The notes: generated from the letters alone by a model not told the origin. A stretch of 64,000 nucleotides of DNA from an uncultured Capnocytophaga sp. (GCF_938029845.1 NZ_CALHGG010000027.1:20774-84773), one strand, 5' to 3'. Shown: positions 38,494 through 48,518, counted from the stretch's first letter. Program-made: numbers and translations.

Positions 38494-40299
38494 TTATTCT
38501 TCTTGTTTATAAAAATCTAAAAGAGCTTCCATTTCTTTTTGATGTTGTTTAATTTCTTGTGTATTCCATTCATTTCCTAAAAATGTCTCAAACATCATAA
38601 GCCTCTTAAGACTTGTATTATTATAAAATGATTCCTTTTTGTACTCAGGGTGCTCCTTGCCCGCTGAGGAATTCTCAGAGCTACTGATTAAACAAAGATT
38701 ACCAAAGCAATGGAGTATTTTCTTTCGTTCTTCTTGTTGCTTTTCAGGAGTTAGACTTTGATCTACTATGATAGTAGAAATTTTATTCTGTGGCAATAAG
38801 TGCTCTTTAGAAGACAATTGTCTAAAATAAAAACGACTAAAAGAGTCTTTTTTATCATTTTTCATTTTATTTATAAGTAAGCTTATTGTTTTTGGGCTAA
38901 TTACTTTATCTACTCCCATCACATAGTCATAATAGACCTCCCAAAGCATATATTCAAAATAATAAAATATCTTAGTTGAAGCTAAATCAAAACACATCTT
39001 ATCCAATGAAATACCTTTAATTTCCTTCTTTAATTCCTTCTTCAAAACACTATATAAGTCTTTCTTTTTTACATTTCCTTCTAATAATCTTAAGAGCCAT
39101 TCCTTTTTGTCGTTAGAAACAGTCGCATAATAGAACATCGTTTGTAACATTTCTATTTTTCTCTCTTCATCAGCAATTTCATTTGTTTCTATTTCTTCTT
39201 TATCAAATTCATATCCGCTTATCCTCCAATTGCTTTCCTTTTCATTTAATAATGGACTATTTTTAATAACATACTTGTCAAAATAGATTCTATATTTGAG
39301 TAAGGCAACAATAAAAGTTTTTGCATTTTTATAGTCTTTAAATGTCTCTAAAAGTTTTTTATCATCAAATGAAATCTCTTTATCAGGATTTATAAGATGA
39401 TATATATAAAGTAAAAAAGTAGGAAACTCTAATACAGAACGATAATCATACGTTTTGCTTTCTTCTCCCTGCTTAAATCCTTTAGGAAGTGTTTCTACAC
39501 CCTTTTCTAAAAGTGCTGCTATTGTTTGAGACTGATTATTTTCATTACTCTCATCTTTTCCAAGTGAAGAAACAATATCATCAAAGGAGAGCTCCTCTTT
39601 CTCTAATAATTCTTTAGGAATCCCTTTATTCCAAATATAGTCTCCCATAAAAGAACAAGCCTCCCACACTTGAGCAAAAACTTCTTTATGAGAATCATCT
39701 ATTTGATTCATCAGTTGTGCTTTGAGTATCTCGTGTTTCTCCAACTGCTCGCCACGATTGTTCATTATTTCAAAATAATGATTTAGCTCAGTCTCTTTGG
39801 GTAACTCTGTCCTAAAAATATAAGTTCGTTCAAAAAACTTCTTCCTAAATATTTCTTTATCCTTGTCAGTAGATAAAATGTCATTAAGAACACTTTCAAT
39901 AATCTCAATACCTTGTTTTAAGTTTTGTGTTTTAGGAATTTGAGGTAAGCCTTTTGTAGCCTCAGAAAGCTCCCTAAAAAACTGGTCACACTCAGATCGT
40001 GCTTGAAATTTGAGATTAAAGGAAGTTTTTTTATCTAAAACAGCTTTGATAAGATTTAAGGTAGTATGGCGTTGTTGCCCATCTACAAGTTCATAGCTAC
40101 CATCATTCCTCTTGAAAGTAACTAAAGTACCCAAATAATACCGTTCGTTCTCTCCTATACTATTAATATCCCTAATAAGACGCTCTATTTGAGGTTGTTC
40201 CCATTCGTAATTTCGTTGATAAATAGGGATAATGTAAGTATCATTACTTAAAACTTCTTTTATTGTTATAGCTTCTTTTATTTCTTTATTATTCTTCAT
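38494..40299 (-). CDS. DUF262-DUF1524 (GmrSD-like) protein
   Basis: 601 residues. The N-terminal DUF262 has IPIYQRNYEWEQPQIERLI, YYLGTLVTF and the ParB-like motif VDGQQRHTTL. The C-terminal DUF1524 His-Me nuclease pattern has KEHLLPQN (the H-x-x-P region), CFGNLCLISSSENSS (Asn) and EWNTQEIKQHQKEM. The domain pair is that of GmrSD-type type IV restriction enzymes and related anti-phage nucleases (e.g. SspE). It starts four bases after a second DUF262 gene. AT-rich relative to the flanks, which suggests acquisition. Predicted nucleotide-dependent nuclease; the target is unknown. Confidence 0.82.
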   Translation of the reverse strand: MKNNKEIKEAITIKEVLSNDTYIIPIYQRNYEWEQPQIERLIRDINSIGENERYYLGTLVTFKRNDGSYELVDGQQRHTTLNLIKAVLDKKTSFNLKFQARSECDQFFRELSEATKGLPQIPKTQNLKQGIEIIESVLNDILSTDKDKEIFRKKFFERTYIFRTELPKETELNHYFEIMNNRGEQLEKHEILKAQLMNQIDDSHKEVFAQVWEACSFMGDYIWNKGIPKELLEKEELSFDDIVSSLGKDESNENNQSQTIAALLEKGVETLPKGFKQGEESKTYDYRSVLEFPTFLLYIYHLINPDKEISFDDKKLLETFKDYKNAKTFIVALLKYRIYFDKYVIKNSPLLNEKESNWRISGYEFDKEEIETNEIADEERKIEMLQTMFYYATVSNDKKEWLLRLLEGNVKKKDLYSVLKKELKKEIKGISLDKMCFDLASTKIFYYFEYMLWEVYYDYVMGVDKVISPKTISLLINKMKNDKKDSFSRFYFRQLSSKEHLLPQNKISTIIVDQSLTPEKQQEERKKILHCFGNLCLISSSENSSAGKEHPEYKKESFYNNTSLKRLMMFETFLGNEWNTQEIKQHQKEMEALLDFYKQEE

Positions 40300-40303
40300 C
40301 GTT

Positions 40304-41611
40304 TTATAAATTAAAATAAATCAAAACACCTTCTTCTACTCCCTTTGCATAGCCTCTTTCATGAGGAATGTAGTTACAAAATAAATCTATTTTTAGTTCC
40401 TCAGGTGAATAACTATTAGGAATAGACCTAAAGAAGCGAAGGGCTTGATCGTGCTTTAATATACTGTTTTCCGAGATTGCCTTTTTCTCCAATCTCAATA
40501 GATACACATTTTTATAAAATCCATCATAATAAGCTTCTTCTAAAAAAGAAAGCCCAAATCTGTCTACAAAAAGTAAACAAATATTCTCAAAAAGGTTTCT
40601 TACCTTTATATCACCTACTCTTTCTGCCCCCCTATAGTTAAGACATCTTTTTTTATAGAATGCTATAAATTTATCATTTCTTTCAAACAGTTGTTTATTT
40701 AGTTCAATATAATAGAATACATAGTCAAAGAAATTTCTCCCATTGATAATACTCATTCCTATCTGAAATGGATAACTTTGGGCAATACCAAAGTTACGAA
40801 ATAAAATTTCTTTTTGGGTATTCTCTATGATACCCTCTAAAATCCTTAGAGAGAGTTCATAATTATATTCTACTCCCTTATAAAGACTTATACCCTTAAA
40901 TTCATTTAGATCTGTTTTTGTAAATGAATATTTATCCTCTCCTTTTATCCATTTCCGAATTCTATAGAGATGATTATTGAGAATATCAGGCAAAGGATTA
41001 TCTTTATCAAGGAGATAATCTTCCCATTTGATGACATATTGTTCTATTTCTTTATCTGTATACCCATCTTTATCCATTTCTCTTAGATGAAATGCTTTTA
41101 ATAGATCATGTGGAGATAGTTCTTTCCCTCTTGAGTTTTGGGTGTCAAATAACTGAAAAGCTTCATCCTGACGATATACTGTGATCACTACAAATTCGCA
41201 CTTATTTTCTAATTCATTTAAAAACTTTTCTTTATCTTTTTCTAATTTCTTTGCTCTAAACCATTGTTTGATTTGGTTATAATTATAGATGAGATTATTT
41301 TTAGAAATCTCATTGGTATATTCTTGATTTTGAAGTAGCTTATCTTTTTTACCCAAATAATATAAGATAAGTGAAAGGGTCGTTAGGCGTTGTTGTCCAT
41401 CTACAATATTATGAATACCTTCTTTATCTTGATGGACAATAAGAGTTCCTACTCGGTAGGTTCTTTTGCCAATATAAATATTTTCATACAAGTCATCAAG
41501 TAGCTGAATAACATGAGATTTATGCCACTTATAGGGACGTTGATAAGGAGGAATAACAAAAGTATTATAAAGCTCCTTTAGTATTTTTTCTTCTAACTGA
41601 GGTTGTTCCAT
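40304..41611 (-). CDS. DUF262 protein, partner of the downstream DUF262-DUF1524 gene
   Basis: 435 residues. The DUF262 domain shows IPPYQRPYKWHKSHVIQLLDDL, TYRVGTLIVH and VDGQQRLTTLSLILY. LFDTQNSRGKELSPHDLLKAF is also conserved. I see no DUF1524 His motif at the C-terminus, so it is probably a nucleotide-binding or sensing partner without its own nuclease. It has its own -7 box and is the first gene of the pair, with a four-base gap. Confidence 0.82.
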   Translation of the reverse strand: MEQPQLEEKILKELYNTFVIPPYQRPYKWHKSHVIQLLDDLYENIYIGKRTYRVGTLIVHQDKEGIHNIVDGQQRLTTLSLILYYLGKKDKLLQNQEYTNEISKNNLIYNYNQIKQWFRAKKLEKDKEKFLNELENKCEFVVITVYRQDEAFQLFDTQNSRGKELSPHDLLKAFHLREMDKDGYTDKEIEQYVIKWEDYLLDKDNPLPDILNNHLYRIRKWIKGEDKYSFTKTDLNEFKGISLYKGVEYNYELSLRILEGIIENTQKEILFRNFGIAQSYPFQIGMSIINGRNFFDYVFYYIELNKQLFERNDKFIAFYKKRCLNYRGAERVGDIKVRNLFENICLLFVDRFGLSFLEEAYYDGFYKNVYLLRLEKKAISENSILKHDQALRFFRSIPNSYSPEELKIDLFCNYIPHERGYAKGVEEGVLIYFNL

Positions 41612-41636
41612 CTGCTTTTTGGTTTAAAATTCATGA

Positions 41637-41644
41637 CAAATATA
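41637..41644 (-). promoter_or_regulatory. -7 box TATATTTG for the DUF262 pair
   Basis: Minus strand TATATTTG, 25 bases upstream of ATG 41611. It lies between the cREC-like gene and the pair, so the pair can be expressed on its own. Confidence 0.5.
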
Positions 41645-41661
41645 CGATTTTTAATCATAGA

Positions 41662-41970
41662 TTAACTAGTATAAACGTTATTTTTTAACTCAAAATTTCT
41701 AAAGTTATCCAATAATCGTTCTATATTTTCCTTACCTACAGGGTTTTGGCTATGTACTTGATAGTTGGGCAGGGGAAGCTGGTGCGCTAAGCAGTATTCC
41801 ACTAAGTATTTAGCACAATCATAGCCCGATAGATCTTCCCCTAAGTCATGGTCAAAGGAAATAAAATCAGGTAGTCCCTTTCTCTCAAGATAGTCCACAA
41901 ACTCCCTATAACTATATACACGATCAAAACCCTCAGGAGTAGGGCGCAAGTCATCTAAATACAATAGCAT
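41662..41970 (-). CDS. cREC-type (cyclic-phosphate processing receiver-like) small protein
   Basis: 102 residues. LYLDDLRPTPEG, FISFDHDLGEDLSGYD and VHSQNPVGKENIERLL match the pattern I associate with the cREC_REC family: receiver-fold proteins proposed to process cyclic phosphates in RNA repair and conflict systems. No output domain. It lies directly upstream of the DUF262 pair on the same strand, with a 50-base gap holding the pair's promoter. Confidence 0.7.
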   Translation of the reverse strand: MLLYLDDLRPTPEGFDRVYSYREFVDYLERKGLPDFISFDHDLGEDLSGYDCAKYLVEYCLAHQLPLPNYQVHSQNPVGKENIERLLDNFRNFELKNNVYTS

Positions 41971-42003
41971 AATTATTAATGGTTAATTCTTCCTTCCACG
42001 CCG

Positions 42004-42011
42004 CAAAGATA
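42004..42011 (-). promoter_or_regulatory. -7 box TATCTTTG for the cREC-like gene
   Basis: Minus strand TATCTTTG, 33 bases upstream of ATG 41970; CAA at 42026-42028 (TTG) is 14 bases away, rather close. Confidence 0.4.
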
Positions 42012-42169
42012 GACTTGCTGCTGGACAAACTGTGTTAGGGTAATTGTTAATTATTTATAATTAGTGGTTAGTGGTTAGCAGTTAGACCTATGAACAACTG
42101 ATATTCAAGTTGTTGAAAAAAAGTAATTAAAAATCAGTGGTTTTACTTTTTTTCTTGCTAAAAATTAGT

Positions 42170-42177
42170 TATATTTG
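42170..42177 (+). promoter_or_regulatory. -7 box TATATTTG for the glycogen fusion gene
   Basis: TATATTTG lies 22 bases before ATG 42200. Confidence 0.5.
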
Positions 42178-42199
42178 CAGAGTGTTAGAACCATAATCA

Positions 42200-45100
42200 A
42201 TGAAAGAAGAAATAACAATGGATCCGAATTACTTATTTGAAATTAGCTGGGAAGTATGCAACAAGATTGGGGGCATACATACCGTATTGGCGACACGAGC
42301 TAACCTGCTCCGAGACAAGTTTGCCGACAAGTATATCACCATAGGTCCTGACCTATGGCAACACAAGGAAAACCCCGAATTTGTACAAGATGACACACTT
42401 TTTCCTTCATGGCTTGCCCGTACTAAGGAGGAAGGCCTACGAGTGAGAACAGGGTATTGGAATATAAAAGGAAAACCTATTGCTATTTTAGTGGATTTTT
42501 CCCATTATATCAGTGAGAAAAACGAAATTCTCACCTATTATTGGAACACTCAACAGCTTGATTCACTCAATGCTTCTTGGGATTTTACCGAGTCAGTTCT
42601 CTTTGGCTATGCAGTAGGAAAGGTCTTGGATAGTTTTATTCACTTCCAAGTAGGGGTACGTGAGCGTGCCATTGCCCATTTCCATGAGTGGATGAGTGGT
42701 ACTGCGCTCCTATATGTGAAGAAAGAGCTTCCCCAAGTAGGAACCATTTTCACTACTCATGCTACTGTCTTAGGTCGTAGCATAGCCGGTAATGGGTGGG
42801 CACTCTACAACTATTTGGAAGAGTATAAACCCTCTGAATTGGCTTATCGCTTCTCTGTACAGCACAAGCATTTCTTAGAAGCGAAGGCTGCTTGTGAGGC
42901 TGATGTATTTACCACTGTGAGCGATATTACTGCTCGTGAAGCGGCTCACTTCTTAGGTCGTATCCCTGAGGTGGTTACTCCTAATGGCTTTGACGAAAGC
43001 CTCATAAGTGATCGTACCAGCTTCCTTCAAAAAAACAAAAGAGCCGCTGCTAAACTGCAAGAAGTAGCCCAAAAGGTTACAGGAACTACCTTTGAGAAAA
43101 AACCTTTCTTTGTAGCTATCAGCGGACGCAATGAGTTCAGAAACAAAGGAATAGATGTTTTTATTGATGCACTTCAGCAAATCAACAAAGACGCAACCTT
43201 TGACCAAGAAGTCGTAGCGTTCATTCTTATCCCTTCTGAATATGATGGAGTTAACACTGTCGGACAAGCTTATACAACGCACCTTGTAAGAGACGAATAC
43301 CAAAGTACCATTCTTTCCAAAGTGAAAGAGGCACAACTCTTTAACCAAAAGCAGGACAAGGTAAAGGTTGTCTATTGTCCAAGCTATCTTTTGGGTAATG
43401 ATGGGGTATTTGACCTTTCTTACTATGACCTCCTCTGTGGAATAGACCTTACTGTATTCCCTTCTTACTATGAGCCTTGGGGCTATACTCCTTTCGAAAG
43501 CCTATGCTTCGGAGTGCCTACCATAACCACTACCTTGGCAGGCTTTGGTACTTGGGCATTGTCTCATTTCCCTAACGAGAACTTGGCTCTGAAAGTTATT
43601 CGTCGTAACGACAGTAATTACCAAGAAGTAGTAACAGGGGTAGTAAGCCAAATAGAAAAAATCGCACGTCTCTCCCCTACTGCTTATGAAGCTTTATGGG
43701 AAGATGCACAACAAATAGGCGAAACAGCCCTCTGGGATAAGTTCTTTGTTTTTTATCAAAAAGCTTATGAACTTACCCTCAACAAATTACAACCTCGCTT
43801 AGCCAATCTTCCTGTGGCGGATGCCGATGCGGAGGTATGGGAGCAGTCCAAAGTAGTCAATACTCCTTTCTGGCGTAGTGTGATCGTACACCGTGCTACC
43901 CCTGAAAAATTCAAAGCTCTTGAAGAATTGGCTAAAAACCTCTGGTGGTGCTGGAACGAAGAAGCAGAACAGCTCTTCAAGAGTATAGACCCTGAGGAAT
44001 GGCGCAGAGTTCATAAGAACCCTATCCTATTGCTCGACTCTATTTCAGTAAGCCAGTTCAAGGCCTTGGAAAATGACTCTCAATTTATGAATCGTTTGGA
44101 TAAGGTATATGCTGACTTCCTTGCCTATATGGAAAAGAAGAAAGAGATGGTAAGCCCTTCGATAGCGTACTTTAGTATGGAATTCGGATTGCACTCCTCT
44201 TTGAAGATTTATTCAGGCGGGTTAGGTATCTTGGCTGGGGACTATCTGAAAGAAGCCAGTGACAAGGCTACCAAAATCACAGGGGTAGGATTGCTCTATC
44301 GTTATGGTTATTTCACTCAAAAGATATCCGCCTTTGGAAATCAAGAATCTGAATATGAGGCTCAGGACTTTACCAAAATTCCTGTTTCCCCAGTGTTCGA
44401 CAAGGATGGCAAATGGCTTAAGGTAACCTTAGACCTACCAGGTCGTACCCTTTATGCACGTGTATGGCGTGTGGATGTAGGTCGTATTGAGCTTTACCTA
44501 TTGGATACTGATTATGAAGATAATAACGAGGAAGACCGTACTATCACCCATCACCTATATGGAGGAAACTGGGAGAACCGACTCAAACAAGAGATGCTCT
44601 TGGGCTTGGGTGGTATCAAGGTGCTTCGCAGCTTAGGTCATTCCTATGACATCTATCATTGCAATGAAGGACACGCCGCCTTAATTGGCTTGGAACGTCT
44701 TAATAAGTTCATTAACGAGTATCATCTCTCCTTCTCCGAAGCAGTAGAAGTGGTACGTGCCTCTTCCCTCTTTACAACGCACACTCCTGTACCCGCAGGA
44801 CATGATGCCTTCGAGGAAACTATGCTTCGTGCTTTCATAGGTGACTATGCTGAAAAGCTCCATGTGGATTGGCAACAAATCCTTGCCCTTGGTAAGATCA
44901 ATGTAAGTGACCCACATGAGAAATTTTCTATGAGTTTCTTGGCTGCCAACCTCTCTCAAGAAGTCAATGGGGTGAGTATGCTCCATGGCGAGGTAAGCCG
45001 TGATATCTTCAAAGATATGTGGAAAGGTTACCTCCCTGAAGAACTCCATATCAGCTATGTAACCAATGGGGTACACCGTCCTACTTGGACCTCTCCGCTA

Positions 45101-46396
45101 TGGAAGGAAGTAGAAGAAAAGTACTTTAAGAAGGAAGCAGGTACCTATACTGCTGCCTCATTTGAAGGTATCTACAATGTACCCGATGAGAAAATAGCAC
45201 AGATCAAGCAAGAGCTCCGCTCCAAGCTCGTTCGCCGTATCAAGCACAACCTAACCGATGGTCAGAACATCACTTATTTCACTCCTCGTGAAATTGTAGA
45301 AGTGTTCGATACGCTTCGTGATGATGTACTTACTATAGGTTTTGCTCGTCGTTTTGCCACTTATAAGCGTGCCCATCTGCTCTTTACCAACTTGGATAGG
45401 CTAGATGCTATTATCAATAACCCTGAACGTCCCGTACAGTTTATCTTTGCTGGGAAAGCACACCCTGCGGACAAGGCTGGACAAGACCTTATCAAGCACA
45501 TAGTGGAAATATCCAAGCAACCACGCTTCTTAGGAAAGATCATCTTCCTATCCAACTATGACATGGACTTGGCTCGTACCCTTATCCAAGGGGTCGATGT
45601 GTGGATGAATACACCTACACGTCCGCTCGAAGCCTCTGGTACCAGTGGGGAAAAGGCCGCTATGAATGGAGTAATGCACTTCAGCGTACTCGATGGCTGG
45701 TGGGTAGAAGGTTACCGTGAAGATGCGGGCTGGATGCTCCCTCAAAAACGTACTTACGAGAACCAAAAGTACCAAGATGAGCTAGATGCTGAGCTTATCT
45801 ACAATATCATAGAAGACCAAATCGCACCTACTTTCTATAATAAGGATAAGGACGGTAAGGGTATTTCCATAGAATGGTGTAACTTTATCAAGAATACCAT
45901 AGGCAAGGTAGCTCCACAGTTTACCACCTATCGTATGCTTACCGACTATGAAAAACAGTATTATTATCCACAACAAAAACGCTCTAACCTCCTTAGAGCC
46001 AACAATTTTGATAAAGCCATCGCTCTTTCTCAATGGAAGAAGAAGGTAAGTCAAGAGTGGGCACATATACGTGTAGAGAAAGTGGTTGCTCCTAGGCGAG
46101 ATAGCGAACTTATCTCCTTGGGTAAGAAATATGAAGCAACAATAGACCTCTACTTGAGCGAACTCACTCCAGAGGATATAGGCTTGGAACTTGTCGTTAC
46201 TTCTAAGAAAGAGAATCAACTAAAAGTAAACCAACTCATTCAGGCAGAACTAGTTTCTTTCTCAGGTCGTGTAGCTTCCTATAAGATCTCTGCCGCTACG
46301 GAGGATGCGGGCTTGTTCATGATTGCTTTACGACTTTATCCTAAGCATGAGTTACTACCTCACCGTCAGGATTTCCCATTGGTAAAATGGCTCTAG
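42200..46396 (+). CDS. Glycogen synthase (GT3-like) fused to alpha-glucan phosphorylase (GT35)
   Basis: 1398 residues. The N-terminal ~550 residues begin FEISWEVCNKIGGIHTVLATRA, as in eukaryote-type glycogen synthases (GT3), and contain PSYYEPWGYTPFESLCFG, the sugar-nucleotide site. From about residue 560 a DUF3417-like linker (LWWCWNEEAEQLF) leads to an alpha-glucan phosphorylase: YFSMEFGLHSSLKIYSGGLGILAGD and the PLP-lysine motif EASGTSGEKAAMNG near residue 1150. One chain therefore carries polymer-building and polymer-breaking enzymes; this fusion is known in Bacteroidota. An in-frame ATG seven codons on (42218) is an alternative start. Monocistronic, closed by a strong terminator. Confidence 0.93.
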   Translation: MKEEITMDPNYLFEISWEVCNKIGGIHTVLATRANLLRDKFADKYITIGPDLWQHKENPEFVQDDTLFPSWLARTKEEGLRVRTGYWNIKGKPIAILVDFSHYISEKNEILTYYWNTQQLDSLNASWDFTESVLFGYAVGKVLDSFIHFQVGVRERAIAHFHEWMSGTALLYVKKELPQVGTIFTTHATVLGRSIAGNGWALYNYLEEYKPSELAYRFSVQHKHFLEAKAACEADVFTTVSDITAREAAHFLGRIPEVVTPNGFDESLISDRTSFLQKNKRAAAKLQEVAQKVTGTTFEKKPFFVAISGRNEFRNKGIDVFIDALQQINKDATFDQEVVAFILIPSEYDGVNTVGQAYTTHLVRDEYQSTILSKVKEAQLFNQKQDKVKVVYCPSYLLGNDGVFDLSYYDLLCGIDLTVFPSYYEPWGYTPFESLCFGVPTITTTLAGFGTWALSHFPNENLALKVIRRNDSNYQEVVTGVVSQIEKIARLSPTAYEALWEDAQQIGETALWDKFFVFYQKAYELTLNKLQPRLANLPVADADAEVWEQSKVVNTPFWRSVIVHRATPEKFKALEELAKNLWWCWNEEAEQLFKSIDPEEWRRVHKNPILLLDSISVSQFKALENDSQFMNRLDKVYADFLAYMEKKKEMVSPSIAYFSMEFGLHSSLKIYSGGLGILAGDYLKEASDKATKITGVGLLYRYGYFTQKISAFGNQESEYEAQDFTKIPVSPVFDKDGKWLKVTLDLPGRTLYARVWRVDVGRIELYLLDTDYEDNNEEDRTITHHLYGGNWENRLKQEMLLGLGGIKVLRSLGHSYDIYHCNEGHAALIGLERLNKFINEYHLSFSEAVEVVRASSLFTTHTPVPAGHDAFEETMLRAFIGDYAEKLHVDWQQILALGKINVSDPHEKFSMSFLAANLSQEVNGVSMLHGEVSRDIFKDMWKGYLPEELHISYVTNGVHRPTWTSPLWKEVEEKYFKKEAGTYTAASFEGIYNVPDEKIAQIKQELRSKLVRRIKHNLTDGQNITYFTPREIVEVFDTLRDDVLTIGFARRFATYKRAHLLFTNLDRLDAIINNPERPVQFIFAGKAHPADKAGQDLIKHIVEISKQPRFLGKIIFLSNYDMDLARTLIQGVDVWMNTPTRPLEASGTSGEKAAMNGVMHFSVLDGWWVEGYREDAGWMLPQKRTYENQKYQDELDAELIYNIIEDQIAPTFYNKDKDGKGISIEWCNFIKNTIGKVAPQFTTYRMLTDYEKQYYYPQQKRSNLLRANNFDKAIALSQWKKKVSQEWAHIRVEKVVAPRRDSELISLGKKYEATIDLYLSELTPEDIGLELVVTSKKENQLKVNQLIQAELVSFSGRVASYKISAATEDAGLFMIALRLYPKHELLPHRQDFPLVKWL

Positions 46397-46464
46397 ATAG
46401 TGACTAGTGATTAGTGACTAGTGATGTCTTGAAACTAAAAATTCAGAACTAAAAACTAAGCACT

Positions 46465-46494
46465 AAAAAGGCTGCCCTTCAGGGCAGCCTTTTT
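46465..46494 (+). terminator. Terminator of the glycogen fusion gene
   Basis: Stem AAAAAGGCTGCCCT (46465-46478) with AGGGCAGCCTTTTT (46481-46494), ending in a T run. It can work on both strands. Confidence 0.9.
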
Positions 46495-46645
46495 GTAAGT
46501 TATCAACAAAATAAAAAGTTATAACCAACTTTGTCGGAGATAGCATAAAAAATTGTATTTTAGCCCCTTGAAAAAATGCACCCTATATAGTAGATAACAA
46601 ATTGACCATCAGACATCTACTACACTTAATTACTTAATAAAGACA

Positions 46646-47773
46646 ATGTACTCAAAGAATGATGAACGCTGGGAGGTGATTTCTCGCTATGAAAGCCTAC
46701 TTAGCGAACATAAGGTAGGCTTTTTTGACAGCTATCAGTATGAGGATATTATCCTTTACTATTTTGAGAATGCCAAGTATGCCAAAGCCAAACAAGCGAT
46801 AGAAACCGCCCTTAGCCAATTCCCCTTTGTAGCTGCTCTTAGGCTCTTACAAGCCGAGATGCTCATATATGAAGACAACCTCCAACAGGCTGGCGATATA
46901 TTGGACGAGGTAATCCATGAGGAGCCTTACAATGCGGAGATATATGTACAGCGTGCCCACCTTTATTCCAAAAAGAACAACCATACCAAGGCTATCGAAC
47001 TGCTTCAGTATGCGCTTTCTTTCAGTGAAGATCCATCGGATATTGATTCGCTCATCGCTATGGAATATATGTATATGGAGGAATATGCTTTGGCTAAGAA
47101 ATACTTCAAAAGATGCTTGGCACATGATCCAGAAGACTATTTTTCCCTACAACAACTCCTCCACTGCTTTGATTTTCTAGGCGAAAATGAGCAGGCTATA
47201 CAATTTCTTACCACTTTCCTTGACAACAACCCCTACTGTGAGGTAGCTTGGCATAGCTTAGGTAGGCAATATATGGTACAGAATAATTACCAAGAAGCGC
47301 TCAAGGCATTTGATTTTGCTATTATCAGTGATGACACTTTCACTGGCGCCTATTTTGAAAAGGGAAAAGTATTGGAGCGGCTTAAGGAATATAAGTTGGC
47401 GATAGAAAACTATAAGATTACCCTTTCCCTAGATGACCCTTCCTCTTTTGCTTATCTGCGTATTGGCAATTGTTACGAAAAGTTGGGTGATAGAGTAATG
47501 GCAGAGCAATATTATTTCAAAGCTGTGCATGAAGACCCTCAGTCCAGTAAGGCTTGGTTGGCCTTAGTGGATCATTATGCAAGAGAAAATGACTATGAAA
47601 AGGCTGAAAAATATGTAAATCAGGTACTGCTTAATGAGGGAGACAATCCTTCTTTCTTGCGCCGATGTGCTGAGATATATGAACGTGTAGGCCGCACTGA
47701 AGAAGCTAAGCAGATATACTCCCAAGCGATGGAGTTAGGTAATTTTTCCCAAGAGCCTCACACTGAAGACTGA
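46646..47773 (+). CDS. TPR-repeat protein
   Basis: 375 residues made of about nine to ten tetratricopeptide repeats (AEIYVQRAHLYSKKNNHTKAIELLQ, CEVAWHSLGRQYMVQNNYQEALKAFDFA, AYLRIGNCYEKLGDRVMAEQYY, AWLALVDHYARENDYEKAEKYV). No signal peptide or enzyme domain, so it is a cytoplasmic scaffold of unknown partner. It starts 25 bases before the dedA-like gene and is probably co-transcribed with it. Confidence 0.9.
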   Translation: MYSKNDERWEVISRYESLLSEHKVGFFDSYQYEDIILYYFENAKYAKAKQAIETALSQFPFVAALRLLQAEMLIYEDNLQQAGDILDEVIHEEPYNAEIYVQRAHLYSKKNNHTKAIELLQYALSFSEDPSDIDSLIAMEYMYMEEYALAKKYFKRCLAHDPEDYFSLQQLLHCFDFLGENEQAIQFLTTFLDNNPYCEVAWHSLGRQYMVQNNYQEALKAFDFAIISDDTFTGAYFEKGKVLERLKEYKLAIENYKITLSLDDPSSFAYLRIGNCYEKLGDRVMAEQYYFKAVHEDPQSSKAWLALVDHYARENDYEKAEKYVNQVLLNEGDNPSFLRRCAEIYERVGRTEEAKQIYSQAMELGNFSQEPHTED

Positions 47774-47798
47774 TTAACGAACACTAAATAAGAAATAT

Positions 47799-48452
47799 AT
47801 GGAACACTTCCAAAGTTGGAGCGATCTTGTAAATCCAGAGTTTTACATCAAGTTAGGCGGATATTGGCTTGTATTGTTCATTATCTTTGCTGAGACAGGT
47901 TTGTTTGTAGGCTTTTTCCTCCCTGGGGATAGTCTCCTATTTATCTCTGGCATCTATGCTGTACCTATGGTAAGGGACACCTTTGGTATTACAGGTAGCG
48001 ACCTATTGGACACCACTATCATTGCTTCCTCCATAGCCTTAGCAGCTATCATAGGTAATATGGTCAGCTATTGGTTTGGTAGGCGTAGTGGTCATGGTCT
48101 CTATGAACGTAAAGACTCTTTCTTTTTCAAGCGTAAATACCTACTCAAGGCACAAGTTTTCTACGAAAAACATGGAGCCGTAGCGGTAATTGCTGCGCGT
48201 TTTCTCCCCATTGTACGTACTTTCGCCCCTATTGTAGCGGGTATTGTGGGTATGCGCCGTGGCAAATTCATGGTATATAATATTATAGGTGCTGTAGCAT
48301 GGTCCTTCTCTCTTGTCTTCATGGGACACTATTTGGATAAGCTCTTTATAGAACAATTTGGTATAGACCTCAAAAAGCACTTAGAGCTAATCGTTCTCTT
48401 TATTGTGCTCATTACTACCGCTCCTGTGCTTATCAAATTAATTAAAAGATAG
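47799..48452 (+). CDS. DedA family (VTT/SNARE-associated) membrane protein
   Basis: 217 residues. FFLPGDSLLFISGIYA, GRRSGHGLYER and RFLPIVRTFAPIVAGIVGM are diagnostic DedA motifs. About five membrane or re-entrant segments. DedA proteins act in lipid-carrier (undecaprenyl phosphate, phospholipid) translocation and membrane homeostasis; the precise substrate is not assigned here. Likely in an operon with the TPR gene. Confidence 0.92.
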   Translation: MEHFQSWSDLVNPEFYIKLGGYWLVLFIIFAETGLFVGFFLPGDSLLFISGIYAVPMVRDTFGITGSDLLDTTIIASSIALAAIIGNMVSYWFGRRSGHGLYERKDSFFFKRKYLLKAQVFYEKHGAVAVIAARFLPIVRTFAPIVAGIVGMRRGKFMVYNIIGAVAWSFSLVFMGHYLDKLFIEQFGIDLKKHLELIVLFIVLITTAPVLIKLIKR

Positions 48453-48471
48453 GACTATAGTGACTAATGAC

Positions 48472-48518
48472 AAGTGACTAATGACTAATACCACAATAGG
48501 ATCAGCCATTAGTCACTT
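48472..48518. terminator. Hairpin between convergent dedA-like and nrdD
   Basis: Perfect 12-base arms AAGTGACTAATG (48472-48483) and CATTAGTCACTT (48507-48518), followed by a T-rich run on the plus strand. It is built from the same AGTGACTAATGAC words found in many spacers here. Confidence 0.65.
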
